Shown here: positions 19,345-26,890 of the stretch, piece after piece
Layout: each line of letters begins with the position of its first letter
Numbering within the stretch: the first letter of the stretch is position 1
Origin: Capillimicrobium parvum
GTDB lineage: Bacteria; Actinomycetota; Thermoleophilia; Solirubrobacterales; Solirubrobacteraceae
Direction: 5' to 3'
Length of the DNA: 64,000 bases
Assembly: GCF_021172045.1 (NCBI RefSeq)
Contig: NZ_CP087164.1
Span: forward strand, 1,054,001 to 1,118,000
The notes under the pieces: generated by a model
Seen by the model: only the letters and a program-made list of their open reading frames with translations
Databases searched by the model: none
Told to the model about the DNA's origin: nothing
Position numbers and translations under genes: made by a program

Positions 19345-20985
19345 ATGGCCGCTGAGACCCGGACCGAAACCAAGCTCCATGGCGGGCGCCTCGTCGCGAA
19401 GCGGCTGAAGGCCCACGGCGTGAGCAAGCTGTTCACCCTCTCCGGTGGACACCTGTTCTCGATCTATGACGGGTGCCGCGAGGAGGGCATCGACATCGTC
19501 GACGTCCGCCACGAGTCGGCCGCCGCCTTCGCGGCCGAGGGCTGGGCGAAGGTCACGCGCGAGCCCGGCGTCGCCGCCCTGACCGCGGGCCCCGGCGTGA
19601 CGAACGGCATGAGCGCGCTCGGCTCGGCGCAGCAGAACGGCTCGCCGGTCGTCGTGCTCGGCGGCCGAGCGCCGGCGATGCGCTGGGGCCAGGGATCGCT
19701 GCAGGAGGTCGACCACGTCCCGTTCGTCGCGCCGCTGACCAAGAGCGCCCGCACGCCGGGCTCCACCGCCGAGATCCCCGGCCTCGTCGACGACGCGCTC
19801 GTCACGGCGATGCAGGCGCCGACCGGCCCGACGTTCGTGGACTTCCCGCTCGACTACGTGTTCATGGAGCTCGAGTCCGAGCCGCCGTCCGACGCGCGCC
19901 TGCCCGATCCGCTCGACGCCCCCGCGGCCGAGGGCGTCGAGGCGGCGATCGCGCTGCTGCGCGGCGCGAAGCGGCCGGTGATCATGGCGGGCACGGGCCT
20001 GTACTGGGGTCGCGCCGAGACGGCCCTGCGCGAGCTCATCGCCGAGCTGCGCATCCCGGTCTTCATGAACGGCCAGGCGCGCGGCTGCGTGCCCGCCGAC
20101 GACGAGCTGGCGTTCTCGCGCGCCCGCGGCACGGCGCTCAAGGGGGCCGACGTCGCGCTGGTCGTCGGCGTGCCGATGGACTTCCGCCTCGGCTTCGGCG
20201 GCGCGTTCGGCGAGGACGCGAAGATCGTCGTCATCGACGGCGCGCGGCCCGAACGCACGCCGCCCCGCACGCCGGACGTGACGCTCTACGGCGGCATCGC
20301 GGCGACGCTGCGGGCACTGGGCGGCGGCGGCGCGCTCGATACGCGCGCGTGGGTGCAGGAACTGCGGGGCGTGGAGGCCGAGCGCCGCGAGGGCGAGCGC
20401 GCCGACTTCGGCGACGACCGCGCGCCGCTGCACCCGATGCGGCTCTATCACGACCTGCAGCAGGTCATCGACCGCGACGCGATCATCATCGGCGACGGCG
20501 GCGACTTCGTCTCGTTCGCCGGGCGCGTCATCGACTCCTACGAGCCGGGGTGCTGGCTGGACCCGGGTCCGTTCGGCTGCCTCGGCTCGGGGCCGGGCTA
20601 CGCGCTGGCGGCCAAGCTCGCCCGGCCGGACAAGCAGGTCGTCCTGCTGCTCGGCGACGGCGCGTTCGGCTTCAGCGGCATGGAGTTCGACACGCTGGCC
20701 CGCCACGGGGTCAACGTCGTCGGCGTCATGGGCAACAACGGCATCTGGGCGCTCGAGAAGCATCCGATGGAGTTCCTCTACGGCTACTCGGTCGCCGCCG
20801 AGCTGCGGCCCGAGACGCCGTACCACGAGGTCGTCCGGGCGCTGGGCGGCCACGGCGAGCTCGTCCGCTCGCCCGGCGAGCTCAAGCCGGCGCTGGCCCG
20901 GGCGTTCGAATCCGGCCTTCCGGCGCTCGTGAACGTGCTCACCGACCCGGCGGTGATCTACCCCCGTCGGGCGAACCTGGCGTGA
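19345..20985 (+). CDS. ThDP-dependent enzyme, acetolactate synthase large-subunit-like
   Basis: A 546-residue thiamine-diphosphate enzyme. The Pyr domain has [15 protein letters not shown], the catalytic glutamate in [14 protein letters not shown], and [20 protein letters not shown]. The PP domain has the ThDP motif [19 protein letters not shown], ending NN. It resembles actinobacterial enzymes annotated as acetolactate synthase or 2-hydroxyacyl-CoA-lyase-like; with no small subunit or other ilv genes nearby, the substrate is open. It is divergent from the FUSC gene. Confidence 0.85.
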   Translation: MAAETRTETKLHGGRLVAKRLKAHGVSKLFTLSGGHLFSIYDGCREEGIDIVDVRHESAAAFAAEGWAKVTREPGVAALTAGPGVTNGMSALGSAQQNGSPVVVLGGRAPAMRWGQGSLQEVDHVPFVAPLTKSARTPGSTAEIPGLVDDALVTAMQAPTGPTFVDFPLDYVFMELESEPPSDARLPDPLDAPAAEGVEAAIALLRGAKRPVIMAGTGLYWGRAETALRELIAELRIPVFMNGQARGCVPADDELAFSRARGTALKGADVALVVGVPMDFRLGFGGAFGEDAKIVVIDGARPERTPPRTPDVTLYGGIAATLRALGGGGALDTRAWVQELRGVEAERREGERADFGDDRAPLHPMRLYHDLQQVIDRDAIIIGDGGDFVSFAGRVIDSYEPGCWLDPGPFGCLGSGPGYALAAKLARPDKQVVLLLGDGAFGFSGMEFDTLARHGVNVVGVMGNNGIWALEKHPMEFLYGYSVAAELRPETPYHEVVRALGGHGELVRSPGELKPALARAFESGLPALVNVLTDPAVIYPRRANLA

Positions 20986-21215
20986 TCCCCACTTCTGGGG
21001 ACGGATCTGGACGTTCGTTCGATTGTCCAGTGAACGCCTGCGGTTCCATACTGCGTTCGTCGGGTGTTCGGGGTCTGTGCCGAAAGGCGTTTTCTCCGGC
21101 AGCCGACTCATAGGCTCGGGCGAAGCCGCATCGAATCGGCGCCTCCCGCCGCCTGAGCCACCAAACAGGCCCCTGCATGGCACGTACCCCTGCCCGTCCT
21201 GTCGGGGCCACCTTC
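20986..21215 (+). ncRNA. possible structured RNA upstream of a strong terminator
   Basis: About 230 bp without a convincing gene, ending in a strong intrinsic terminator. It is unusually long for this tightly packed stretch. Local stems are visible: ctggac/gtccag near 21008-21030, tgccg/cggca, gccga/tcggc enclosing ggct/agcc, and ggcccc/ggggcc. It could be a small RNA or simply a long 3' UTR of the preceding gene. It does not match tmRNA, SRP RNA or RNase P motifs that I know. Confidence 0.3.
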
Positions 21216-21248
21216 GGAAGCCGTCCCTCGTGGGCGGCTTCCGTCTTT
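21216..21248 (+). terminator. intrinsic terminator
   Basis: Perfect stem ggaagccg/cggcttcc with an 11-base loop, then gtcttt. It ends transcription of the upstream ThDP gene or the possible RNA. Its reverse complement may also serve the convergent ppx gene. Confidence 0.8.
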
Positions 21249-22195
21249 CAGCGGCGCACCGTCGCCAGCGCGGCTCCGTAGAGCAGGTCGTGCTCAGAGA
21301 CCTCGACCTCCTGGAGGCGGAAGAGCCGCAGCGCCTCGACGAGCAGGACCGCCCCGGCGACGATCGTCGGCGCCCGGTCGGGGTGCAGCCCGCGCAGCCG
21401 CCGGCGCTCCTCGAGCGTCATCCCGGCCAGCCGCGCGAGCAGCATCTCGCAGGTGGCTCGCTCGAGCACGTGGCCCTCGACGCGCGCGGGGTCGTAGGGC
21501 TCGAGCTCGAGGTCGATCGCGGCGAGGCTCGTCGCCGTCCCGGCCACGGCGATCGCCGCCTCCGGCACGTACGTCATCGCGTGCGGGACCGATGCGTTCA
21601 GCACGCGGCGCACGTCGTCGGTCAGCGCCTGCAGCTCGTGGTCGGCCGGCGGGTCGTGGTGGAGGTGGCGCTCGCTCTGGCGCACGACGCCCGCCTGGGT
21701 CGACACGTGGAAGCGCAGTTCGCCGCCCTGGCCGATCACCAGCTCGGTCGAGCCGCCGCCGATGTCGACGACCAGCGCCGGGCGCTCCTGCGGCCGCGTG
21801 CTCGTGGCCCCGAGGAACGTCAGCCGCGCCTCCTCGTCGCCGGAGATCTCCCGGGCGTCGAAGCCGAAGCGCTCCGCGACCTCGGCGGCGAACGCCTCGC
21901 CGTTGGCCGCGTCGCGCACCGCGCTCGTCATGACCGCGCGCGCCGGGGGAGATCCCGCGGCGTCGATCGCCGCGCGGTACTCGGCGAGCACGCGGAGGAC
22001 GCGCTCCATCGCCGCGTCGGCCAGGCGGGCGGTGGCGTCGACGTCCTCCCCGAGGCGGGTGACGATGGAGCGGCGGTCGATCTCGGCGATCGCGCCGTTC
22101 CGGCCGACGTCGGCGATGAGCAGCCGCGTGGAGTTCGTGCCCACGTCGACGACGGCGACACGCGATGGCGATGGGTCGGGTGCGCTCGAGCTCAT
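21248..22195 (-). CDS. ppx: Ppx/GppA-family exopolyphosphatase
   Basis: A 315-residue ASKHA-fold phosphatase that hydrolyses polyphosphate termini or pppGpp. Both phosphate loops are present: VAVVDVGTNSTRLLIAD and LVVDIGGGSTELVIG. The catalytic region SGDEEARLTFLG and the late motif VAGTATSLAAIDL are intact. The length fits the short actinobacterial Ppx without a C-terminal HD domain. It is a single-gene unit with its own upstream region shared with a small divergent gene. Confidence 0.93.
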   Translation of the reverse strand: MSSSAPDPSPSRVAVVDVGTNSTRLLIADVGRNGAIAEIDRRSIVTRLGEDVDATARLADAAMERVLRVLAEYRAAIDAAGSPPARAVMTSAVRDAANGEAFAAEVAERFGFDAREISGDEEARLTFLGATSTRPQERPALVVDIGGGSTELVIGQGGELRFHVSTQAGVVRQSERHLHHDPPADHELQALTDDVRRVLNASVPHAMTYVPEAAIAVAGTATSLAAIDLELEPYDPARVEGHVLERATCEMLLARLAGMTLEERRRLRGLHPDRAPTIVAGAVLLVEALRLFRLQEVEVSEHDLLYGAALATVRR

Positions 22196-22233
22196 GGGTG
22201 TTCGCGGGCGATCATGCCGGGTAGCGTTGACAC

Positions 22234-22437
22234 ATGACCTCCGACCACCACGGCTCCGACCGCGTCGGCCACGGCGAGGCCTCGCTGGGCGAGGCGCAGT
22301 CGCACAACCCGCCCGACGATCCGGACATGCTGACCTCAGACGCCGGCTACCTCGACGCCGACACGGACTTCGAGGGCGAGGGCGACCCGCCCGAGGAGGA
22401 GCGCGGCAACGAGGATCCGGCCCCGAACGCGCCGTAG
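22234..22437 (+). CDS. small very acidic protein of unknown function
   Basis: A 67-residue Asp/Glu/Pro-rich, probably disordered protein (DDPDMLTSDAGYLDADTDFE). ATG 22234 is the only sensible start. It is divergent from ppx and convergent with the TetR gene, with 2 bp between stops. Function unknown; coding is supported by codon pattern only. Confidence 0.55.
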   Translation: MTSDHHGSDRVGHGEASLGEAQSHNPPDDPDMLTSDAGYLDADTDFEGEGDPPEEERGNEDPAPNAP

Positions 22438-22439
22438 GC

Positions 22440-23030
22440 CTACACGCGGCTCAGCGCTCGCAGCAGCAGGCCGAGCGCCGTGCCCAGGTCCGGAGCCTGG
22501 TCGCCGGCCGCGCTGCGGTGCAGGCCCATCCCGTCGATCGTCGCGACGATGATGCCGGCGAAGGCCTGCGGCTCGGCGACGCCGGCCGCGCGCAGGGCGG
22601 TCTCGGCGACCTCGGCGTACGCGTGCAGCGACTCGACCGCGACGTCGCGCAGCTCGGGGTCGCGCGCGGCTTCGAGGTAGAGCTCGAACTGGGCGATGTC
22701 TGGATGGCCGCGCTCGAGCACGAGCGCGAACGCCTCGACGATCTCCTCGCCGCCCGCGCCGGACGCCGCGAGCTCGGTGGCGAGCGCGGACATGCGCCCG
22801 GCGTCGTCGGTGACGTGCAGGCGCAGCGCCTCCCGCAGCAGCTCCTGCTTGGAGGCGAAGTAGTAGGTCAGCGAGCCGAGCGGGACACCCGCCTCCTCGG
22901 CGACCGTCCGGTGCGTCACCGCCGCGACGCCGCCCCGGGAGATCACGGCCAGAACCGCGCGCAGGATCTGCTCGACGCGCTCGTGCCCGCGCGCCTGGCG
23001 TGCCGGAGCGGTGGCCCCCCGTGGTTGCAT
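22440..23030 (-). CDS. TetR-family transcriptional regulator
   Basis: A 196-residue regulator. The N-terminal HTH (VEQILRAVLAVISRGGVAAV, then VAEEAGVPLGSLTYYFASKQ) is a canonical TetR domain, followed by a helical ligand-binding region. It is divergent from the multicopper oxidase gene. The inverted repeat at 23057-23074 in the shared promoter region is its likely operator, so it probably represses the oxidase operon and itself. Confidence 0.92.
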   Translation of the reverse strand: MQPRGATAPARQARGHERVEQILRAVLAVISRGGVAAVTHRTVAEEAGVPLGSLTYYFASKQELLREALRLHVTDDAGRMSALATELAASGAGGEEIVEAFALVLERGHPDIAQFELYLEAARDPELRDVAVESLHAYAEVAETALRAAGVAEPQAFAGIIVATIDGMGLHRSAAGDQAPDLGTALGLLLRALSRV

Positions 23031-23056
23031 TCGGCGGCAACCTACGCCGCTGGAAA

Positions 23057-23074
23057 CTTGTACGCAAGTACGAG
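23057..23074. promoter_or_regulatory. probable TetR operator
   Basis: Inverted repeat CTTGTAC-gcaa-GTACGAG (7-4-7, one mismatch), with a third gtacg copy just downstream at 23081. It lies between the TetR gene (start 23030) and the oxidase start (23099), in the right place to control both. Confidence 0.6.
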
Positions 23075-23098
23075 ATTCGTGTACGTTGCCGTTCGTTC

Positions 23099-24205
23099 AT
23101 GAATCGGGGACTTGATCGACGCGCGTTCCTGGGGGTCGGGGGAGCGGCACTCATCTGCACGATCGGCGGCAAGACCGTCGCGCTGCGCAACCCCGAGGAC
23201 GTGGCCGCGGCCGACGCCTATGCGCGCTCGATCGAGCGTCCGGCGGCGGCCGCCGCGCAGAAGGCCAAGCCCAAGCCGCCCGCGACCGACGTCCACAACC
23301 CGAAGGACGCCGTCGACGGCCTGTCGTTCGGCACTCCGCAGCCGCAGCCGGGCGGCCAGGTGCGCGAGTACTGGATCGAGGCCAAGAGCCTCGCGTGGGA
23401 CGTCGCGCCGACCGGCTGGGACCAGTTCATGGACCACGCGATCCCGAAGCCGCGCACGTTTCGCGCGTTCGCCTACCGGCAGTGGAGCGAGGGGTTCGCC
23501 GCACCGCTCGGCCCGGCCGGCATCCCCGGCCCGACGCTCGAGGCCGAGGTCGGCGACGTCCTGCGCGTGCACTTCCGCAACGGCGACGAGAGCTTCGGCC
23601 AGGCCGTGACCATGCATCCGCACGGGGTGCGTTACACCCCCGACTACGACGGCGCCTACTACGGCGCCTACACCCGCGTGGGCGGGTTCATCGCGCCGGG
23701 CGAGGAGTTCACGTACACGTGGGAGGCCACGCCCGACGCGGTCGGCGTCTGGCCGTACCACGACCACGGGCCCAACGAGACGCTCAACACGCACCGCGGG
23801 CTGTTCGGCAGCATCGTCGTCCGCGAGCGCGGCGCCAGGCGCCCCGACGTCGAGACCTTCCTCTTCTTCCACGCGTTCGCGCCGTCGATCACGAAGATCC
23901 GGCGCAACCTGCAGTGCGTCAACGGGCGCGTCGCGGCGGGCAACACGCCGACGGTCCGCGCCAAGGTCGGCCAGGACGTCGCCTTCCACACGTTCGGGGG
24001 CGACGACATGCTGCATACGTTCCACATCCACGGTCATCGCTGGCGCGCCGCCGACGGGACGTTCACCGACAACCAGCCCGTCGGGCCGATGACCTCGGTC
24101 ACGGCGCGCTGGACGGAGGACAACCCCGGGCGGTGGCTGTATCACTGCCACGTGCTCTCGCACATGGACGCCGGGATGACCGGTTGGTACCTCGTCGAAC
24201 CGTAG
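23099..24205 (+). CDS. small (two-domain) multicopper oxidase, Tat-exported
   Basis: A 368-residue copper oxidase. The N-terminus has a twin-arginine signal (DRRAFLG, then a hydrophobic stretch). All four copper-binding blocks are present: HPHG (about residue 173), YHDHGPNE (about 220), HTFHIHGHRW (about 308) and HCHVLSHMDAGM (about 349), giving type 1 plus trinuclear ligands. Short two-domain enzymes of this kind work as trimers and oxidise phenols or metals. ATG 23099 is chosen because it starts the Tat signal. It heads an operon with a beta-helix protein and a cupredoxin. Confidence 0.9.
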   Translation: MNRGLDRRAFLGVGGAALICTIGGKTVALRNPEDVAAADAYARSIERPAAAAAQKAKPKPPATDVHNPKDAVDGLSFGTPQPQPGGQVREYWIEAKSLAWDVAPTGWDQFMDHAIPKPRTFRAFAYRQWSEGFAAPLGPAGIPGPTLEAEVGDVLRVHFRNGDESFGQAVTMHPHGVRYTPDYDGAYYGAYTRVGGFIAPGEEFTYTWEATPDAVGVWPYHDHGPNETLNTHRGLFGSIVVRERGARRPDVETFLFFHAFAPSITKIRRNLQCVNGRVAAGNTPTVRAKVGQDVAFHTFGGDDMLHTFHIHGHRWRAADGTFTDNQPVGPMTSVTARWTEDNPGRWLYHCHVLSHMDAGMTGWYLVEP

Positions 24206-24219
24206 GAGGAGAAGACACG

Positions 24220-25548
24220 GTGCGCGTTCGCACAGCCATCTCGCTCGCCGCAGTTGCGGGCCTCGTCGCCGCGGCGCCCGCCGCGGCCGCCGACTACCCG
24301 GCCCCGGGCAGGCCCGGCGCGGTGCAGAAGCAGCCGAAGGGGCCGCTGCAGACGCTGCGCGTCTGTCAGGCCAAGAGCTGCAGGTACCGGACGATCCAGC
24401 GAGCGGTGAACAAGGCGAAGCCGGGCGACACGATCCGGATCGCCGACGGCACCTACCGCGAGGGCGTCCGCGTGAACGGTCCGAAGAAGCGCTACATCAA
24501 GCTCATCGGCAACGTGAGCGACCCGTCGAAGGTCGTCATCGACGTCAAGGGCCTCAAGGGCGCGGCGCCGCAGAACGCGATCCTCGTCAACGGCGCAAAC
24601 GAGGTCACGCTGCAGGGCATGACGGCCACCCACTACAAGGGCAACGGCTTCTTCATCACGAACGCGACCGGCTACACGATGGCCAACCTGCGGGCCGTCC
24701 TCGGCGGCGTCTACGGCATCTACGCGTTCAACACCATCGGCGGCACGATCCGAGATTCGACCGCCGCGTGGAACAACGACGGCGGCTTCTACATCGGCCA
24801 GACCCCGCCGCAGGACAAGCCGGTCCGCACGCTCGTCACGAACATCGAGTCCTACGGCAACGTGCTCGGCTGGTCGGGCACGAACATGCGCTACGTGACG
24901 ATCACGAAGTCGCGCTTCTACAACAACGGCACCGGGCTGGCGCCGAACGCGCTGACGTCGGAGAAGTACCCGCCGGAGGAGGACAACGTCATCACCGGCA
25001 ACGACATCTTCTGGAACAACTTCAACTACTACCGGGGCGCGCCGTTCCCGCTGCGCAAGCAGTCCGCGGAGTCGACGCCGTACCCGGTCGGCGTCGGCCT
25101 GATCCTGTTCGGCGGCCGGCGCAACATCGTGGAGAACAACAACATCCACGGCAACTACCTGGTCGGCGTGGCCGCGCTGCAGCAACTGCTGCTGAAGGAC
25201 AAGAGCGCACAGGACCTCGTCGGCAACCAGGTGCGCGGCAACGCCTTCGGGGCGGACGGCACCGACCTCAACGGGCGCGACATCTTCTACGACGGCAACG
25301 GCTCCGACAACTGCTTCGGGCCGAACACCGGCGTGCAGGCGACGCTCCCGGCCGACGGCTCGACGCTCATGCCGTGCCCGTACTCGGGGCCCAACGCGTT
25401 CGACGCGGCGGTACAGGCCGAGGCCGTCAATTGGGCGGTCGGCGACCCGACCCACGAGGCCCACTGGATCGTGCAGCCGCACGCACCGATCGCCGGCCTC
25501 ACGCCGCTGGAGCACTACGACGCCTACGCAGGCCAGAAGCCGGAGTGA
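24220..25548 (+). CDS. secreted right-handed beta-helix protein
   Basis: A 442-residue exported protein. The signal peptide (residues 1-24, ending AAAPAAAADY) precedes a parallel beta-helix. An entry motif (YRTIQRAVNKAKPGDTIRIA) and repeated short strands (NGANEVTLQGMTATHYKGNG, ITGNDIFWNNFNYYRG, IVENNNIHGNYLVGVAAL) typify PbH1/pectate-lyase-like or NosD-like folds. The enzyme activity and substrate are unknown. The start is GTG 24220 with AGGAGG about 11 bp upstream, overlapping the oxidase stop region. Confidence 0.85.
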   Translation: MRVRTAISLAAVAGLVAAAPAAAADYPAPGRPGAVQKQPKGPLQTLRVCQAKSCRYRTIQRAVNKAKPGDTIRIADGTYREGVRVNGPKKRYIKLIGNVSDPSKVVIDVKGLKGAAPQNAILVNGANEVTLQGMTATHYKGNGFFITNATGYTMANLRAVLGGVYGIYAFNTIGGTIRDSTAAWNNDGGFYIGQTPPQDKPVRTLVTNIESYGNVLGWSGTNMRYVTITKSRFYNNGTGLAPNALTSEKYPPEEDNVITGNDIFWNNFNYYRGAPFPLRKQSAESTPYPVGVGLILFGGRRNIVENNNIHGNYLVGVAALQQLLLKDKSAQDLVGNQVRGNAFGADGTDLNGRDIFYDGNGSDNCFGPNTGVQATLPADGSTLMPCPYSGPNAFDAAVQAEAVNWAVGDPTHEAHWIVQPHAPIAGLTPLEHYDAYAGQKPE

Positions 25549-25555
25549 GCCGCAG

Positions 25556-25924
25556 ATGACACGAACGGTCCGATGCGTCGCCGCCGCGGGTGCGGCGGCG
25601 CTGCTGGCCCTCGTCCCGGTGACCGCCGGGGCGGGGGCCGCCTCCAAGAAGCCGGTCAAGAAGACGGTCGACATCTTCGACAACTACTACGAGTCCGCCA
25701 AGCTCACGGTCCCGGTCGGCTCGACGATCACCTGGAAGTGGCCGGTCGACACCGGCGACTCCCACGACGTCACCCTCAAGAAGGGGCCGAAGGGCGTCAA
25801 GAAGTTCCAGTCCGATGTCGCGGCGGCGGAGTACAGCTACAAGCGCAAGCTCACGAAGAAGGGCAGGTACCACATCATCTGCTCGCTGCACGACGAGATG
25901 TCGATGGACATCACAGTGAGGTGA
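25556..25924 (+). CDS. secreted cupredoxin (plastocyanin-like) electron carrier
   Basis: A 122-residue exported blue-copper-type protein with a signal peptide (about 1-29). The cupredoxin fold carries ligands in GDSHDVTL and CSLHDEMSM: His, then Cys-x-x-His-x-x-Met, a complete type 1 copper site. It lies 7 bp after the beta-helix gene and is the likely electron partner of the upstream multicopper oxidase. Confidence 0.88.
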   Translation: MTRTVRCVAAAGAAALLALVPVTAGAGAASKKPVKKTVDIFDNYYESAKLTVPVGSTITWKWPVDTGDSHDVTLKKGPKGVKKFQSDVAAAEYSYKRKLTKKGRYHIICSLHDEMSMDITVR

Positions 25925-25937
25925 TGCGGTGATGCGG

Positions 25938-25953
25938 TGATGCTCTAGCATCA
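25938..25953. promoter_or_regulatory. palindromic operator of the VapBC pair
   Basis: Inverted repeat TGATGC-tcta-GCATCA (6-4-6, perfect arms), ending 4 bp before the antitoxin start. It is preceded by two gatgcggt direct repeats. Placement fits autoregulation by the ribbon-helix-helix antitoxin. Confidence 0.6.
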
Positions 25954-25957
25954 ACGC

Positions 25958-26179
25958 ATGCGCACCACGCTCGACATCGACGCGGACGTGGTCGCCGCTG
26001 CTCGGGAGCTCGCGGCGGCCGAGCGGCGGTCGCTCGGCTCGGTCATCTCAGAGCTCGCACGCCGCGGGCTCAGCCCGGCCCGGGTCGAGTCTGGCGGCGA
26101 CCTCCCCGTCATCCGCGTGCCACTGGGCACCGCGCCGATCACCCCCGAGATGGTCCGCCGCGCCCTCGACGAGGACTGA
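25958..26179 (+). CDS. VapB-type ribbon-helix-helix antitoxin
   Basis: A 73-residue antitoxin. The N-terminal RHH fold (MRTTLDIDADVVAAARELA, SLGSVISELARRGL) binds DNA. The C-terminal tail (ITPEMVRRALDED) would wrap and inhibit the toxin. It sits 8 bp before a PIN-domain gene, the classical VapBC arrangement. Confidence 0.88.
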   Translation: MRTTLDIDADVVAAARELAAAERRSLGSVISELARRGLSPARVESGGDLPVIRVPLGTAPITPEMVRRALDED

Positions 26180-26187
26180 CTCGCGCG

Positions 26188-26604
26188 GTGGCTCTGCTGG
26201 ACGTCAACGCGCTCGTCGCGCTGGCGTGGGACTCGCACGTGCATCACGCGGCGATCCGCCGATGGTTCGCCACGAATGCCGCCGCCGGTTGGGCGACCTG
26301 CCCGGTGACGGAGAGCGGGTTCGTGCGCGTCTCGTCGAACCGGCGAGCGCTGCCGAGCGCGATCGGAGCCGAGGCGGCCCGGGGGGTTCTCGCGGCGATG
26401 CGCACCGTGGAGGGCCATCGGTTCGTCCCCGACGACGTCTCGGTGACGGACCCGGACGTCCCGCCGCTGCACGGTCACCGGCAGGTCACCGACGCCCACC
26501 TCCTCGTTCTGGCGCGGCGCAACGACCTACGCGTGGTGACGTTCGACGCCGGTCTCGCGGCATTGGCGGAGGGTCGCGGCGTGGAGTTGCTGACGGTCCT
26601 CTGA
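26188..26604 (+). CDS. VapC-type PIN-domain ribonuclease toxin
   Basis: A 138-residue PIN toxin. Acidic catalytic residues appear in LLDVNALVALAWDSH, TESGFVRVSSN and TDAHLLVLAR, then VTFDAGLAAL. By family, it cleaves tRNA or rRNA and is held inactive by VapB. The start is GTG 26188. It ends 57 bp before the initiator tRNA-Met gene; in mycobacteria some VapC toxins cut this very tRNA, but that link is speculative here. Confidence 0.88.
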   Translation: MALLDVNALVALAWDSHVHHAAIRRWFATNAAAGWATCPVTESGFVRVSSNRRALPSAIGAEAARGVLAAMRTVEGHRFVPDDVSVTDPDVPPLHGHRQVTDAHLLVLARRNDLRVVTFDAGLAALAEGRGVELLTVL

Positions 26605-26660
26605 GCCGTTGCGGGACGCTGGTCAACGAGCGCTCGACGCTGGTACAATGAGGCTCACGC

Positions 26661-26739
<79 letters not shown>

Positions 26740-26744
<5 letters not shown>

Positions 26745-26774
26745 TCCCTCTCGCCAGGGGGGCTTTCGTGCTTT
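26740..26774 (+). terminator. intrinsic terminator of tRNA-Met
   Basis: Stem aagcctccct/aggggggctt with loop ctcgcc, then tcgtgcttt. Versions of this hairpin follow all three att copies. Confidence 0.75.
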
Positions 26775-26800
26775 GTGGGCAGGTAGCGGGCGCGGAACAG

Positions 26801-26820
26801 GGCATCAACGCGGCATCAAT
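26801..26820. repeat. paired GGCATCAA repeats, left arm of element 1
   Basis: ggcatcaa at 26801 and 26812, 11 bp apart (about one helical turn), 57 bp after the att core. Equivalent pairs lie at 49749/49761, 49956/49967 and 54143/54154. These are likely arm-type sites for the tyrosine integrase. Confidence 0.55.
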
Positions 26821-26890
26821 TCTTCGCCGCGGCGTCAGGTAGCGTCCGCTGCGCACGACCCGGCGTCGATCGACGTTGCAGTCGCAGACC

